A DNA stretch of 64,000 nt from Proteles cristata cristata (taxonomy: Eukaryota > Chordata > Mammalia > Carnivora > Hyaenidae): contig JAESUZ010003495.1 in NCBI GenBank assembly GCA_017311185.1, forward strand, positions 186,001-250,000. Direction: 5' to 3'. Below, piece after piece: positions 54,641 through 64,000 of this stretch (its first letter is position 1; each line of letters begins with the position of its first letter). A program made the translations under genes and the position numbers. The notes below the pieces were generated by a model that was not told where the DNA came from, ran no database searches, and worked only from the letters and a program-made list of their open reading frames with translations.

Positions 54641-55454
54641 TTCCCTCATCAGCATCCCTCTCAGTCAGGCTAACACACTTTTCAAGCACAGTAATAAGCC
54701 CAAAGGGATGGATGAGCATCTTCCCCTCAGGCCATGGAAAGGATCTCCCTCAAAGCAGCAGGAAGTGTCAGGCTCTGCAGTCTGCCCTGACAAGAAGGCT
54801 GGGAAGGAGAGAGGAATGCCCTTTGCCTCCAGACCCTGGGATACAGATTCTCCGAGGCAGTTTGTGTCTCTTCCACTGTTGCTGCCCAGTAGTGGGGCAA
54901 GGTGGGGGGCAGTTTGGGGCTTGCAGGGAGTGGAGGTGTGGGGGAAGGGGAAAATTACTCAACACTGATGCATTTCCATGCCTAGGCACAATCAGGTGAA
55001 ATAATTGTGAAAAAAAATGCTTGCTTTCACTTTAATGATTTATTCACAGTTTAGTAGTATCTCAGGGCATTTATTTTGCATTTAAGATGAAGCGCATAGA
55101 TTTGTATATATTATGGAAATAGGCTGTACTTCTCATTTTGATAAAAAATGTGAAAGCCCAATCTACTCAGTGGCATTGATATGAGGGAGAGATGGGACAC
55201 ACTTGTTTGTGCACTCACATGGGTGTTCTTTAGGCTGTATATAGAGAGGACTTCCATTTTTGCAATATGTGGTTAAAACTTTAAAATGTGCATACTCAGC
55301 AATTCCAGGTCTAAGATTTTATCCTGAGCATATACATAAAAGTGTAACTTACAAGAGATTTCATCTCATTTGTGAAAAATCAGAAGCCATTTGCATGTCC
55401 AATAGCAAGGTGAATAAACAATGGTAAAATAATATACAACAGGATAAAATAAAA
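54641..55454. other. Unrecognised sequence, GC-rich at its left
   Basis: 54700-54960 is unusually G-rich and open in two plus frames (86 and 95 codons) and one minus frame (73). Three overlapping frames point to base composition rather than coding. There is no splice or domain evidence. The remainder is AT-rich and unassigned. Confidence 0.35.
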
Positions 55455-55695
55455 ATAGCTATCATTCATTGAATAGTGTACCGAGCACTCTTATATAAGG
55501 GCTTTATATTCTTAACCCACTTAGTCCTCACAACAAACTACAAGGCACATTCTACATCCGCTTTTTACAGATAAGCAAACAAAGGCACAGAGTGGCAAGA
55601 TTCAGTGCACAAGGTTGCACAGGTAGCAGATGGAGGCAGGATTCCAGCCTGAGCACTTTGGCTCCAGAGCCCATGCTCTGCATATGCTGCGCCTC
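55455..55695 (-). repeat. MIR SINE remnant
   Basis: A long reverse-complement MIR: 'gtaccgagcactcttatataagggctttatattcttaacccacttagtcctcacaacaaactacaaggcacattctac', 'tttttacagataagcaaacaaaggcacagagtggcaag', 'caaggttgcacaggtagcagatggaggcaggattccagcctgagc', 'ggctccagagcccatgctctgca'. Confidence 0.92.
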
Positions 55696-56397
55696 ACTCT
55701 CAAGAAGGATGATGTTATTTCAAACATGCATATATTCAGATACATATATACAAACACAACAAAACAAAAATGGAAAATCTACACTTTAAAATCAGTGATC
55801 TTCCTTTTTCCTTTATTGCTCATCTATATTTACTAAATTTTCTACAATGAATAGCTAATCTTTCATAGTTTAAAAATAAAAACAAAATCCATTTTATTAT
55901 TTTGATTGAGAACAAACTCTTAATTTGTCTGGTCAGAGTCAGCTCAATGAAGACCAACATTCAGGACAGCTACTCAAGCCAATTCATTCCAGAAGAATGT
56001 GAACCAGGCAGCATGGGGAGAGAACTCCACCAGGACACAAGTTCCAGGCCTGCTCATCACACACACCATCAGTGAGCCAGTCAACCAACTGGTCTGTAGG
56101 ACTAGAGTCCTCTGCTAGGTACAGAGCTAATCTGAGAACTCTCCTGCACATGCCTTTAACTGGTTTCCAAACCCTTCATTCTCTCAGCTCAGCCAATCAT
56201 TATGATTACCAAAAGGGACCATGAGTTTCGGGTCCATAATCTTCTGAAAAGTCAGGAAATAAAATAAATAATCAATCAATAAAATAATAAATGAATAAAA
56301 TCAGTGGTGAGTTGGGACTTCACAGACCTCTTTGTCCCTGGGTGTGCTCTGGATCTTCTACATTCTTTATACATATTGAATAAGATAAGAAATAATT
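55696..56397. other. Unrecognised AT-rich sequence
   Basis: No recognised repeat or gene. An AAATAAATAATC-type low-complexity stretch lies near 56262-56302. Confidence 0.4.
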
Positions 56398-56413
56398 AGA
56401 AATGTAAAGGTTA

Positions 56414-56603
56414 GGGGCGCCCGGGTGGCGTAGTTGGTTAAGCGTCCGACTTTCGCTCGGGTCATGATCTCGCGGTTCGTGGGTTCGAGCCCCGCGTCGG
56501 GCTCTGTGCTGACTGCCAGCTCAGAGCCTGAAGCCTGTTTCAGTCTGTGACTCCCTCTCTCTGACCCTCCCTGCTCACGCTGTGTCTCTCTCTCTCCTAG
56601 AAA

Positions 56604-56636
<33 letters not shown>
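56414..56636 (+). mobile_element. Young SINEC_Fc insertion
   Basis: Head GGGGCGCCCGGGTGGCGTAG and B box 'ggttcgtgggttcgagccccgcgtcgggctc' keep about 14 CpGs in the first 100 bases. This is far more than its neighbours, in which CpGs have decayed to TG/CA. The tail is a pure A-run of about 28 bases. A perfect 16-bp target-site duplication AGAAATGTAAAGGTTA is at 56398-56413 and 56637-56652. These three signs mark it as the most recent insertion in the window. Its A and B boxes give it an intact-looking Pol III internal promoter. The 115-codon minus frame across it is spurious. Confidence 0.97.
56440..56492 (+). promoter_or_regulatory. SINE Pol III B-box region
   Basis: GGTTCGTGGGTTCGAGCCCC (about 56473-56492) contains the B-box consensus GGTTCGANNCC. 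It lies downstream of an A-box-like segment in the head (GGTGGCGTAGTTGG, 56423-56438). Transcription from it is inferred and not shown. Confidence 0.6.
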
Positions 56637-56638
<2 letters not shown>

Positions 56639-56689
56639 AAATGTAAAGGTTAGATAGAACTGAATAGACCCTCACAGACAAACTCCAAA

Positions 56690-56835
56690 TATCTTCATTT
56701 GATAAAGATCCCAAGACTAAGAGAGGTTAAATAACTTGCTCTCAGTTACGCAGAGTGTCAGAGGCCAAACCATAATTGAAAACCAAGTGTTTAGCACCTA
56801 GTCCAATACTCTATCTGTTGAACCATGCTATCTCA
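56690..56835 (-). repeat. MIR-like remnant
   Basis: 'cttcatttgataaagatcccaagactaagagaggttaaataacttgctctcagttacgcagagtgtcagagg' and 'ttagcacctagtccaatactctatctgttgaaccatgctatc' follow the reverse-complement MIR/L3 type. Confidence 0.65.
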
Positions 56836-56896
56836 GGGGTCTGGGTTCCATTGAAAGAAGGGAATGGAGGTATTGGTATAAAAACAATACATATTT

Positions 56897-57105
56897 GGGG
56901 CACCTGGGTGGCTCAGTCGGTTGGGTGTCCGACTTCAGCTCAAGTCATGATCTCACGGTTTGTGTGTTCGAGCCCTGCATTGGGCTCTGTGTTGACGGCC
57001 AGCTCAGAGCCTGGAGCCTGTTTCAGATTCTGTATCTCCCTCTCTCTCTGACCCTCCCCTGCTCATGCTCTCTCTCTCTCAGAAATAAATTAAAAACATT
57101 AAAAA
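56897..57105 (+). mobile_element. SINEC_Fc-type felid SINE
   Basis: Head GGGGCACCTGGGTGGCTCAG, B box 'gtttgtgtgttcgagccctgcattgggc', 'gacggccagctcagagcctggagcctgtttcag', ending in TCTCTCTCAGAAATAAATTA and an A-run. A perfect 17-bp target-site duplication AAAAACAATACATATTT is at 56880-56896 and 57106-57122. Confidence 0.97.
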
Positions 57106-57122
57106 AAAAACAATACATATTT

Positions 57123-57431
57123 TACAAAAACCATCTTGTATTCACTTTTCTTATACTAGCAACACCTTCAAAAGAGAAATATACAGAGTAATGCACAAAG
57201 GTCCCCTTCCGCATACAACAGCAAGTCCCCACCAAGAGGTAATTACCACAGTCAATAGTTTGAGATGTGACCTTCCAAACCCCTTTCCACAGATATCATA
57301 CGTGTATTCAGTGACATTCTAGAACCAGCTTATACCAGTTCTTGAGAGCCACCTTAAAAATTCAGGAAAAGTTGTAAGCTGGTTGCTAAACACAGTCAGA
57401 ATTAAAAATTAATTTATATAAATTTATAATT
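57123..57431. other. Unrecognised AT-rich sequence
   Basis: Nothing assignable was found. Confidence 0.4.
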
Positions 57432-57444
57432 AAATTATATTAAA

Positions 57445-57643
57445 GGGGCGCCTGGATGGTTCAGTCAGTTGGGCAGCTAACTTCGGCCCAGGTCATGATC
57501 TTGTGGTTCGCGGGTTCGAGCCCCTCCTCTGGCTCTGTGCTGACGGCTCAAAGCCTGGATCCTGCTTCGAATTCTGTGTCTCCTTCTCTCTCTCTCTGCT
57601 CCTCTGCCATTCACATGCTTTCCCTCTCTCTCTCCCTCTCCCT

Positions 57644-57675
<32 letters not shown>

Positions 57676-57928
57676 TTGTGTCAGAAATAAACATTATGGG
57701 GCATCTGCATGGCTCAGTCAGTTAAGCGTCTGACTTCAGCTCAGGTCATGATCTCATGGTTCGTGGGTTCGAGCCTCACACCGGGCTCTGTACTGACAGC
57801 TAGCTCAGAGTCTGGAGCCTGTTTCAGATTCTGTATCTCCCTCTTTCTCTGACCCCTCCCCTGCTCATGCTGTCTCTCTCTCTCAGAAATAAATAAAACA
57901 TAAAAAAAAATTTTAATAAACATTTAAA
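57445..57928 (+). mobile_element. SINEC_Fc-type SINE (outer copy, split)
   Basis: Body 57445-57695 with B box 'gttcgcgggttcgagcccctcc', 'gacggctcaaagcctggatcctgcttcg', and a long expanded CT tract at 57636-57675. Its A-tail resumes at 57915-57928 after the nested copy. Approximate target-site duplication AAATTATATTAAA/AAATTACATTTAAA at 57432-57444 and 57929-57942. Confidence 0.93.
57696..57914 (+). mobile_element. SINEC_Fc-type SINE nested in another SINE's tail
   Basis: Head GGGGCATCTGCATGGCTCAG, B box 'ttcgtgggttcgagcctcac', 'gacagctagctcagagtctggagcctgtttcag', ending in TCTCTCTCAGAAATAAATAA and poly-A. Target-site duplication AATAAACATT at 57686-57695 and 57915-57924, which is the tail sequence of the outer copy. 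The 'gctagctcagag' and 'cctgtttcag' variants link it to the copies at 18007 and 56897. Confidence 0.95.
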
Positions 57929-57942
57929 AAATTACATTTAAA

Positions 57943-59929
57943 ACAAAGATAAAAAGTACTCAGAGCTCACCACTTCCTTGTTTGTTTGTTTGTTTTACAT
58001 TTACTGTTGTCTACATTCCTGGGGTTATCTGCATTTCTTGGATCTGTACGACGGAAAGAGTAATGGTGTGCTACTGTGCATCTCTTCCCAGCTTCACGTT
58101 TTAACATTTATAGGATCCACACTTACAGGATCCACCATAATGGGAGCATCTATACCAAGGAAATTGACAAACACTATACAGATCAGGACCTCCCCTCCAC
58201 TGAGACATGGAGCATTTACTAGCCTACCAGAAGAGACCTTTTTTCAAGTTCTTTTTTCTTTATAATAAATAGACTATTGAAAACTTTTAAAAATCTGTTA
58301 AATGCATTTCTTTTCCTTGGCGAAAATAGAAGCACTCACTGAAACATGTAAAACCTCAATCCATCTTTTAAACGATGACTCTCCTTCTCTCCCTGAGCAA
58401 CCTGCTCCCTTGATCATCTAAACTTCTGTTTTAACCAAATCCCAGTTCCTTTTAACTTCTCTCTTCAAGGATATTAGGCCTCCCCTCCTCAGCTCACCCC
58501 CACACCTTTCAAGCTTTCTTAAGAGAGAAAGAGAATTTTTAACGGCAGAGGTGAAGTTTTCCGAAAGTAATTACTTAATAGGCAACCAAACAAGAATGGC
58601 TGGATTTGCTTGGCCAGGTAGGAGCCACGTGGGCACTCCTGGGCTCCTGAATGTCAGAGGGAAGGCAATATACTCGGTTCCTTTTGTTTACACACCAAAA
58701 GATTAGGTTTCCTTAAATTCCTAAGGAATTTCAGAAGATTAACTTTTAGATAGGAAACTTCATATGCTGAGCAGGCTGAGAAAAGAAAAAAGAAAAAAAA
58801 ATCATGTCACCCTCAAGCAGTTCCATCAAGGGATGAAATTTTAAATCACATCATGTCTCACACCCATTGCTTAGTGCAAAATAAATCACTTGAACAGAGG
58901 GCAAGCCAATTTTTACTTTAAAAATGTTGTGTCCTGAGGCTGTCTTCTTGAACTTCAAAAGCACACTTTGTAATTACTCTACCTATCAAAGGAAACTCAA
59001 CATTTCACCTCCAATTTCTTCAGCTTGTGTTATCACTTTTAATTGTTAATAAACCACATTAATTTTAAACTGATTATTCTGTTTGGGAATTCAATGTTTT
59101 CGAACAGAATACACTGAATTATATATAAGTGGACTTATTTATGTACTGGCTCTAGTTAAGTGGAGCTTTTTCTCACTACCTGTCATTTGTTTTATTTTTA
59201 AGTAATTTCTGTCATTTTGGACACTCATAGTAATTCATGTCCCTCATTTTTTAAAGGATATTTCTAGGAATAAGGATTAAACAATGACAGGGGTTTTATT
59301 GGGGTTTGGGTTCAATATTGGTATCATTTGATTGTGGGTCATGAACCTGCCCATGACTTTTTTTTTTTTTTTTTAAAGAAAGTGAAGAACTAAGAAATAA
59401 TTTGCTAAACTCCAACCACACCATTAACCTTCATTCAGATTTGTTTAAACCTTTCATTTGCCTAGCAAGATGTTCCCCAGCCTGGAATTAACAAGACAAG
59501 TTCTTCTTGCTATCAAACTTTCTGCCTCTGTAGGCACTGACCATGTCTACTTGACAAAAGTTTTTTGTTCACAAACCATATTTTTCCAGCCCATCCAGCC
59601 ATGGTAACAAACAAAATGGTCTTGAGATGGAAACTCACCATGTTTGTTTCCATTCTAGCATCAAGGTCAGAATTCAGGAGTGGAGAGCAGTTCCTGCCTG
59701 ACTAAAAACTTCTCGGAACATAGAACATCCTACTCTCTACCTTAACTGTGCCCGTAATGCCGAACCCTCCATCTGGAGGGAGCTCCCTCTCCTCTGCCAG
59801 CAAGAACAGTTCTGCAATGCCCTTCCCAGCCTCCTGGATAACTGACATGCCTTCCACGTTGGACCTCTTATCACCACAACACCTACCATCATCGTCACCA
59901 TCATCATCCTCTATCAAGGTCTTTCCGTG
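57943..59929. other. Mostly unrecognised non-coding sequence
   Basis: Contains a (GTTT)n run at 57977-57995 and a poly-T at about 59358-59375. 58540-59080 is unique-looking with TAATTA-like words. 58370-58520 (C/T-rich) may be very old L2. No gene found. Confidence 0.4.
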
Positions 59930-60110
59930 GCACCAAGCACTGTTCTACATGTTTTACATGTGTTTGATTTGAGTAAACCTCACCATGACCATTAGTATTA
60001 ACACTCTGACATAGATAGGACACTGAGGCACTGAGAGGCTGGTGTCCAAGGCCACTCAGCTGGTAGATGACAGAGCAGGCCAGCTCCAGGGACTGTGCAC
60101 TGAAGCACTT
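59930..60110 (-). repeat. MIR SINE remnant
   Basis: Reverse-complement MIR: 'ccaagcactgttctacatgttttacatgtg', 'cactgaggcactgagaggctggtgtccaaggccactcagctggtagatgacagagcagg'. The CATCATCGTCACCATCATCATCC stretch just before it is a small ATC-type simple repeat. Confidence 0.85.
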
Positions 60111-60149
60111 TGCCATATCTCCTACTTCATCAAGCTACTTGGTTACCTA

Positions 60150-60292
60150 TATAGTTGCTTCTCCACTGTCCCAAGCACTCCCAGAAGGTAGGGACCATCC
60201 ATTATGCATTCCTACATTCCTTGGAGTGCCTGCCATAGTGCCTGTTGCCTAGTAGAGGTTCATTAACTGTTTATGGAATGGATGAATGGATT
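60150..60292 (+). mobile_element. L2 3' fragment
   Basis: 'actcccagaaggtagggaccatccattatgcattcc', 'cttggagtgcctgccatagtgcctgttgcctagtagaggttcattaactgtttatggaatggatgaatgg' follows the L2 terminus closely. Confidence 0.75.
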
Positions 60293-62350
60293 TTTCCTAC
60301 CATTTCTAGGGATGTGAACTGGGAGATGTCTCTGCTAGAAGACAGCCTGTGGTGGCACCAAGCCAGTAGCCCTGGATGGTACATGGCCTAAAGTCAAGAT
60401 CTGTCCACTCTTGGGCCATATAAGGTGAGCAACATAACTGATTTGGTCAATCAGGTAAACACTGATCAAGTATCACCTCCCCTAGAATGTTATGTGGCAA
60501 GTAAAGTGCCACAGATGGCACCTGGCATCCTGTATGTCTGATGGAGGTTCGTATAAGCGAGCAGGGCTGGTGGTAAAGTGGGAAAGGTTGACATATTAGC
60601 TTATCTTTCTGATTCTTTTAGCAATCCACTAGCAAAATTAGAATTTAAATTTATTTTTATTATTTATACATACCCTACATTTTACCCCAAATGGTTTATA
60701 CATTCAGCAGATTTAAAAATTGGAAGTGGAAAGAAATAAGAAAACAAAAATAGGGACAATAAATGGAACTTAGACTGAGGCTATCATCAAAAAAAACATG
60801 GGCATAATAGTCTTTATATATTTGCTGTGGCTGGAGCAAAAGATTAAAATGTATATAGTAATTTCTAATGTACATTCACATTAGAATATGGGTCTTCAAA
60901 GCAGCCATTCCCTATAGCTAATGTTATTATGTACAGGTCACAGGTCAGGAGCTTGAACCTCAATGAAACCAAGAAACTTCATTGAGTTCACACAGATAGT
61001 AAGTTGGACTGGAATCAAGGCTGAAATGAACCCTTTGGGGTAAGAAATTAATTCCAAAGCCTGTTGCCTAAGAGTCCTCACAAATCCACCACACTTGAGC
61101 CATCTCTTCCAAATATGGAGAAAGTGATGAACCATAATAGTTCGGGTAAAATTTGTCTTTGTCCCTTTAACCTACAATGATTATAGTATCATAATAATTT
61201 CGCAGATGTGAAAAATCTGAGTGTGATTCTCAACCGATGTTTTGTAAATTTGATGGTGCATCTCCAGAGTCCTGCCCACAGGAGTCACACTCTTTCCTTC
61301 ACACAGAGCAGGTCTGGGCATTGTTTTCCTGAATTTGCTTTCTGGATGAGGTGGGGTCCATCTGCCCCCTCCCCTGACACCCTTACCCTAAGTTCCTCAG
61401 GTTTTAGTGGAATCTCTTAGGGGGGATTATTGGAGAATGGGTGCACTTGCTTTGGGGGCAGACTGGGTCCTCTCTGCACAGGGTGTGAGGAAACATAAGA
61501 CCAACATCCAGACACCTTCATATAACCCTGATGCTGCCTCCTCACCTCTAATTAGATTGGAGCCAAAATGTGAACCAGAAGGAGCTCAGTTCATGGTACT
61601 TGAAAAAAGAGCACAAAGCAAGAAAGTGAGATTTCTGATGATGGAGAAAGAGTACTTACAGACAGATCATTTCTGGAAGAGTTGCTTCCAAAAAGGGACC
61701 TGTATCTTACTAGCCTCAGCCTTCTCCTCCACCCCTCCAACCTCAGCACTTCCTCATTCACCTCCCCTGACCTCCCCCATAACCTCTAGGGCTGTTCCCC
61801 ACTTGAGCAATGCCAAAGAAAGTGCTTCAGACCCTGCTTTTCCAGAACTGTGCTTCTGAGCTTCTGCTTCTGTCCTCGACATCTACAGAAGGTTTCACTG
61901 CAAGGTACACCAGTCAGCACAGTGAAGAAACATAATAGTATCCACTTAGACATGGGATTAATTGCAGCCAGACACACTGAAGAACAAAAATTCCTTAGCC
62001 TCCTTCTGACTTACTGTGTGAAGGAGGGTCCTGCTGATGTGTTAGCAATCTTCCCCGAACAATAAAACAATCTAATGCTTTCTGTTCAGGTTGCGAATCA
62101 CCACTAATGGGATCTTGCCAACAACACAGACACCCTTGCTGGCTCTCACCTTTCCCAACTTTCCTTACATGGCCTCTTTCTGACTGTGATAATGTACCAG
62201 CAGGTACGGATATAGATACTTCTCTTCAGCAAACTAATCACAATTCTAGGGAGAAACCGCAACATGATCTTCTGACTATCTGGAGTTCAACAACTTTGTC
62301 TGGCTATAAAACCATCTATGACCAATAGACTGTGGATATATATGCATATA
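60293..62350. other. Unrecognised non-coding sequence
   Basis: About 2 kb without an assigned repeat. The 150-codon frame at 61407-61859 starts at GTG, has no known domain and no splice context. 61720-61800 is C/T-rich. Confidence 0.4.
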
Positions 62351-62531
62351 TTTTTTTAAGTTTTATCTATTTATTTTGGGAGAGAGGGAGAAAGAGCATG
62401 AGCAAAGGAGGGGGCAGAGAGAGAGAGAGAGAATCCCAAGTAGGCTTCCCACTTAGCACAGAGCCTAATGTGGGACTCAATCCTACAACCCTGGGATCAT
62501 GACCTGACCAACTGAGCCACCCAGGCGCCCC
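62351..62531 (-). mobile_element. Older Can-SINE copy
   Basis: T-rich tail, GA-rich stretch, 'gaatcccaagtaggcttcccacttagcacagagcc', 'ccctgggatcatgacctgacc', head complement 'aactgagccacccaggcgcccc'. The core lacks the felid 'ctgtcagcacagagcctg' form, and part of the B-box region is missing. Likely an older subfamily, similar to the copy at 31330. Confidence 0.88.
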
Positions 62532-62654
62532 TGTGTGTGTGTTGTTTTTTTAATGCTTGTGGAGGGACATGAAACAAAATCCAAAGATACCTCAAAAAAA
62601 GAAAGGGGAAATAGGTTTAATTATTCAGTCAAATGCTCTGCTAAGACAACCACA
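62532..62654. other. Short unassigned stretch
   Basis: Begins with a (TG)n run at about 62532-62542 and is otherwise unrecognised. Confidence 0.4.
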
Positions 62655-62790
62655 AAAAAAAAGTTCCTGGAATGAACTTGGGAGATAATCTAGTATACAG
62701 TATGTAGTTGAAGAAACTGAGGCCCAAAGAAGTTAAATGAATGCCCCAAGGCCACAGTATGAGTCAGCCTCAGGACAAGAAGCTGAATGA
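62655..62790 (-). repeat. MIR- or L3-like remnant
   Basis: 'gttcctggaatgaacttgggagataatctag' resembles the L3-type lead-in. It is followed by 'gttgaagaaactgaggcccaaagaagttaaatgaatgccccaaggccacagtatgagtcagc'. Confidence 0.6.
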
Positions 62791-64000
62791 ACAAAGCAGG
62801 TGTCAGGAGAAGAAAAGTACTAAAAGAAGGAAGACTGAAAATCCAAGACTGCAGGGACTGAGCAAGCTGCTTGGGCAATTAGAGACAGACACACCCTGGG
62901 GTCTCCCGCTGGTCCCATAGGTCCCCTCCGTTCTCTCTGTCCCCACTGCCATTCCCCCTGTTTACATGCCTCTCACTCATCCAGAACTGGGTGCCATTTC
63001 ACATCTCCATCTGGGATCTGTCACAGGTAATGAGCCAAAGAGTAGATGACAGAAGTCATGTGAGCCTGTCTGCACTCAGTGGGTCCACTTTCCACCCGGG
63101 AATGGGGCAGGGAAGAGTACAGCTAGAGAGCAGTAGGAGTTGCTTTATTTATCCTTACTTATCTATGCCCTCTCCCCATCTGCCCCCACCCTCCAAAAAA
63201 TCTTACTACAAAAAGATTTTAAGCCAGCTTTTTCTTTTTAAGTCTTAAGCAACAGATTTATGGCCATTGGTGTTTGAATTTTTTGAAAGTGACACAGTGA
63301 AACATAAGTTCAAGGTATCATCATGTTTTTGCAGGTGGATAGCTAAAATACCCTGTTCAACTTGCTGACCAAAACAAGTTAAAGAGAAATTGGAAAGAAG
63401 ACTACAGCACATGTTACTGAGTTTTAGGGTTTTTAAAAAATGAATGTTATCACTTAAGAACTAGCTTCCTTTTTCTATGGTCTGGTACGTGCAGCTTGTA
63501 ATAATAGCTGGTCCTTGGTGATAGCACACTAAGGAAGCTACATCTGCCTCTAACAATCCTCTTCGAGGCTGAAGACTGAGACTTGAGGCCTTAAGGAGTC
63601 CTGAAGACTAGATTCTAATTTATTCACAGCTGATTTATTTAGACTTTTTTTCTAAATTTCTTTGTGTTGTTCAGTAATACGCAAAGTGAAGTTTTTCCCA
63701 TGTAAATAAAACTGATCACTACTGCTAACTATATCCAAAACAACTGTTAAACTGTGAATCTTTGCAAAGAGGGAGAGTGTTCAGAGCCTGGAGATGCAAA
63801 ATAGCATCTGATATTGCAGGTTTGGAGCAAGCAAACACATCTGGGAAAAGAAACCCACAGTCGCTTAAAATACCTGCTCTATTCTCTAGCACATCTGTGG
63901 TACAATTAAAGAACCTAGTGCACAATTAAAATTCAGGTCAGCACACAGCAACAATGGGGCTCTTTGATGTGAGGTCAGCTTTGGTCATTCTCATATACTC
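62791..64000. other. Unrecognised non-coding sequence to window end
   Basis: No recognised repeat, exon or RNA gene. The 85-codon frame at 62991-63248 has no known domain. Confidence 0.4.

Noticed and set aside
56414..56500. SINE heads as tRNA genes
   Set aside because: The heads are tRNA-derived and keep A/B-box-like motifs, but they are continuous with the SINE body and tail and have no tRNA 3' end. The same head occurs in 22 copies.
56367..56714. 115-codon minus-strand frame
   Set aside because: Runs through a SINE and its A-tail. The poly-Phe in it is the translated poly-A run.
61407..61859. 150-codon frame as a gene
   Set aside because: Begins at GTG, no recognised domain, no supporting signals. 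Within chance expectation for 64 kb.

Overview
The window is non-coding nuclear DNA from a carnivore, most likely a cat (family Felidae). The main evidence is 22 copies of a tRNA-derived SINE. Its head reads GGGGCGCCTGGGTGGCTCAG, it carries Pol III A/B-box-like motifs, and it ends in a CT-rich stretch and an A-rich tail; this is the SINEC_Fc-type Can-SINE of felids. A 5'-truncated LINE-1 with a carnivore-like 3' UTR and deeply decayed mammal-wide repeats (MIR, L2, L1M, MaLR) support the same assignment. There are no Alu or B1/B2 elements. The species cannot be named from this sequence alone.

I found no convincing protein-coding gene, exon, tRNA gene or structural RNA. The longest open frames are 173 codons in a decayed L2, 160 in the LINE-1 ORF2 tail and 150 in an unrecognised frame beginning at GTG. 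Nearly all other open frames are short chance frames or readings through SINEs. The region looks intergenic or deep-intronic.

Layout. 0-9 kb: MIR, MER5-like and L1M/HAL1-like remnants, a (TG)n microsatellite, one SINE and an unclassified repeat. 9.1-9.9 kb: a well preserved LINE-1 3' end with perfect target-site duplications. 11.5-18.2 kb: six SINEs plus MIR and L1M scraps. 18.2-29.3 kb: an 11-kb SINE-free interval with a long L2 3' end and a (TTGG)12 microsatellite. 28.7-30.8 kb: a minus-strand L2 broken by a SINE-in-SINE pair, a 249-bp Tc1/mariner-type MITE and another SINE. 32.7-34.5 kb and 37.6-39.0 kb: minus-strand L1M remnants, the second split by a MaLR LTR and a SINE. 41.0-43.0 kb: a plus-strand L2 remnant keeping endonuclease and reverse-transcriptase vestiges, split by a SINE. 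43.9-44.1 kb: a second LINE-1 3' end, minus strand. 47.3-48.0 kb: an old retroviral LTR. 48.5-50.3 kb: L1M with a SINE inside. 54.3-54.6 kb: an MLT1-like LTR. 56.4-57.9 kb: four same-strand SINEs, including the youngest-looking copy in the window. 58-64 kb: mostly unrecognised sequence with MIR, L2 and one old SINE.

The window is best read as layered insertions: L2/MIR/L1M oldest, then MaLR and DNA transposons, then felid SINEs and LINE-1. I saw no previously undescribed biological system. Family names for old repeats come from remembered consensus sequences and their edges are approximate. SINE edges with target-site duplications were read directly from the sequence.
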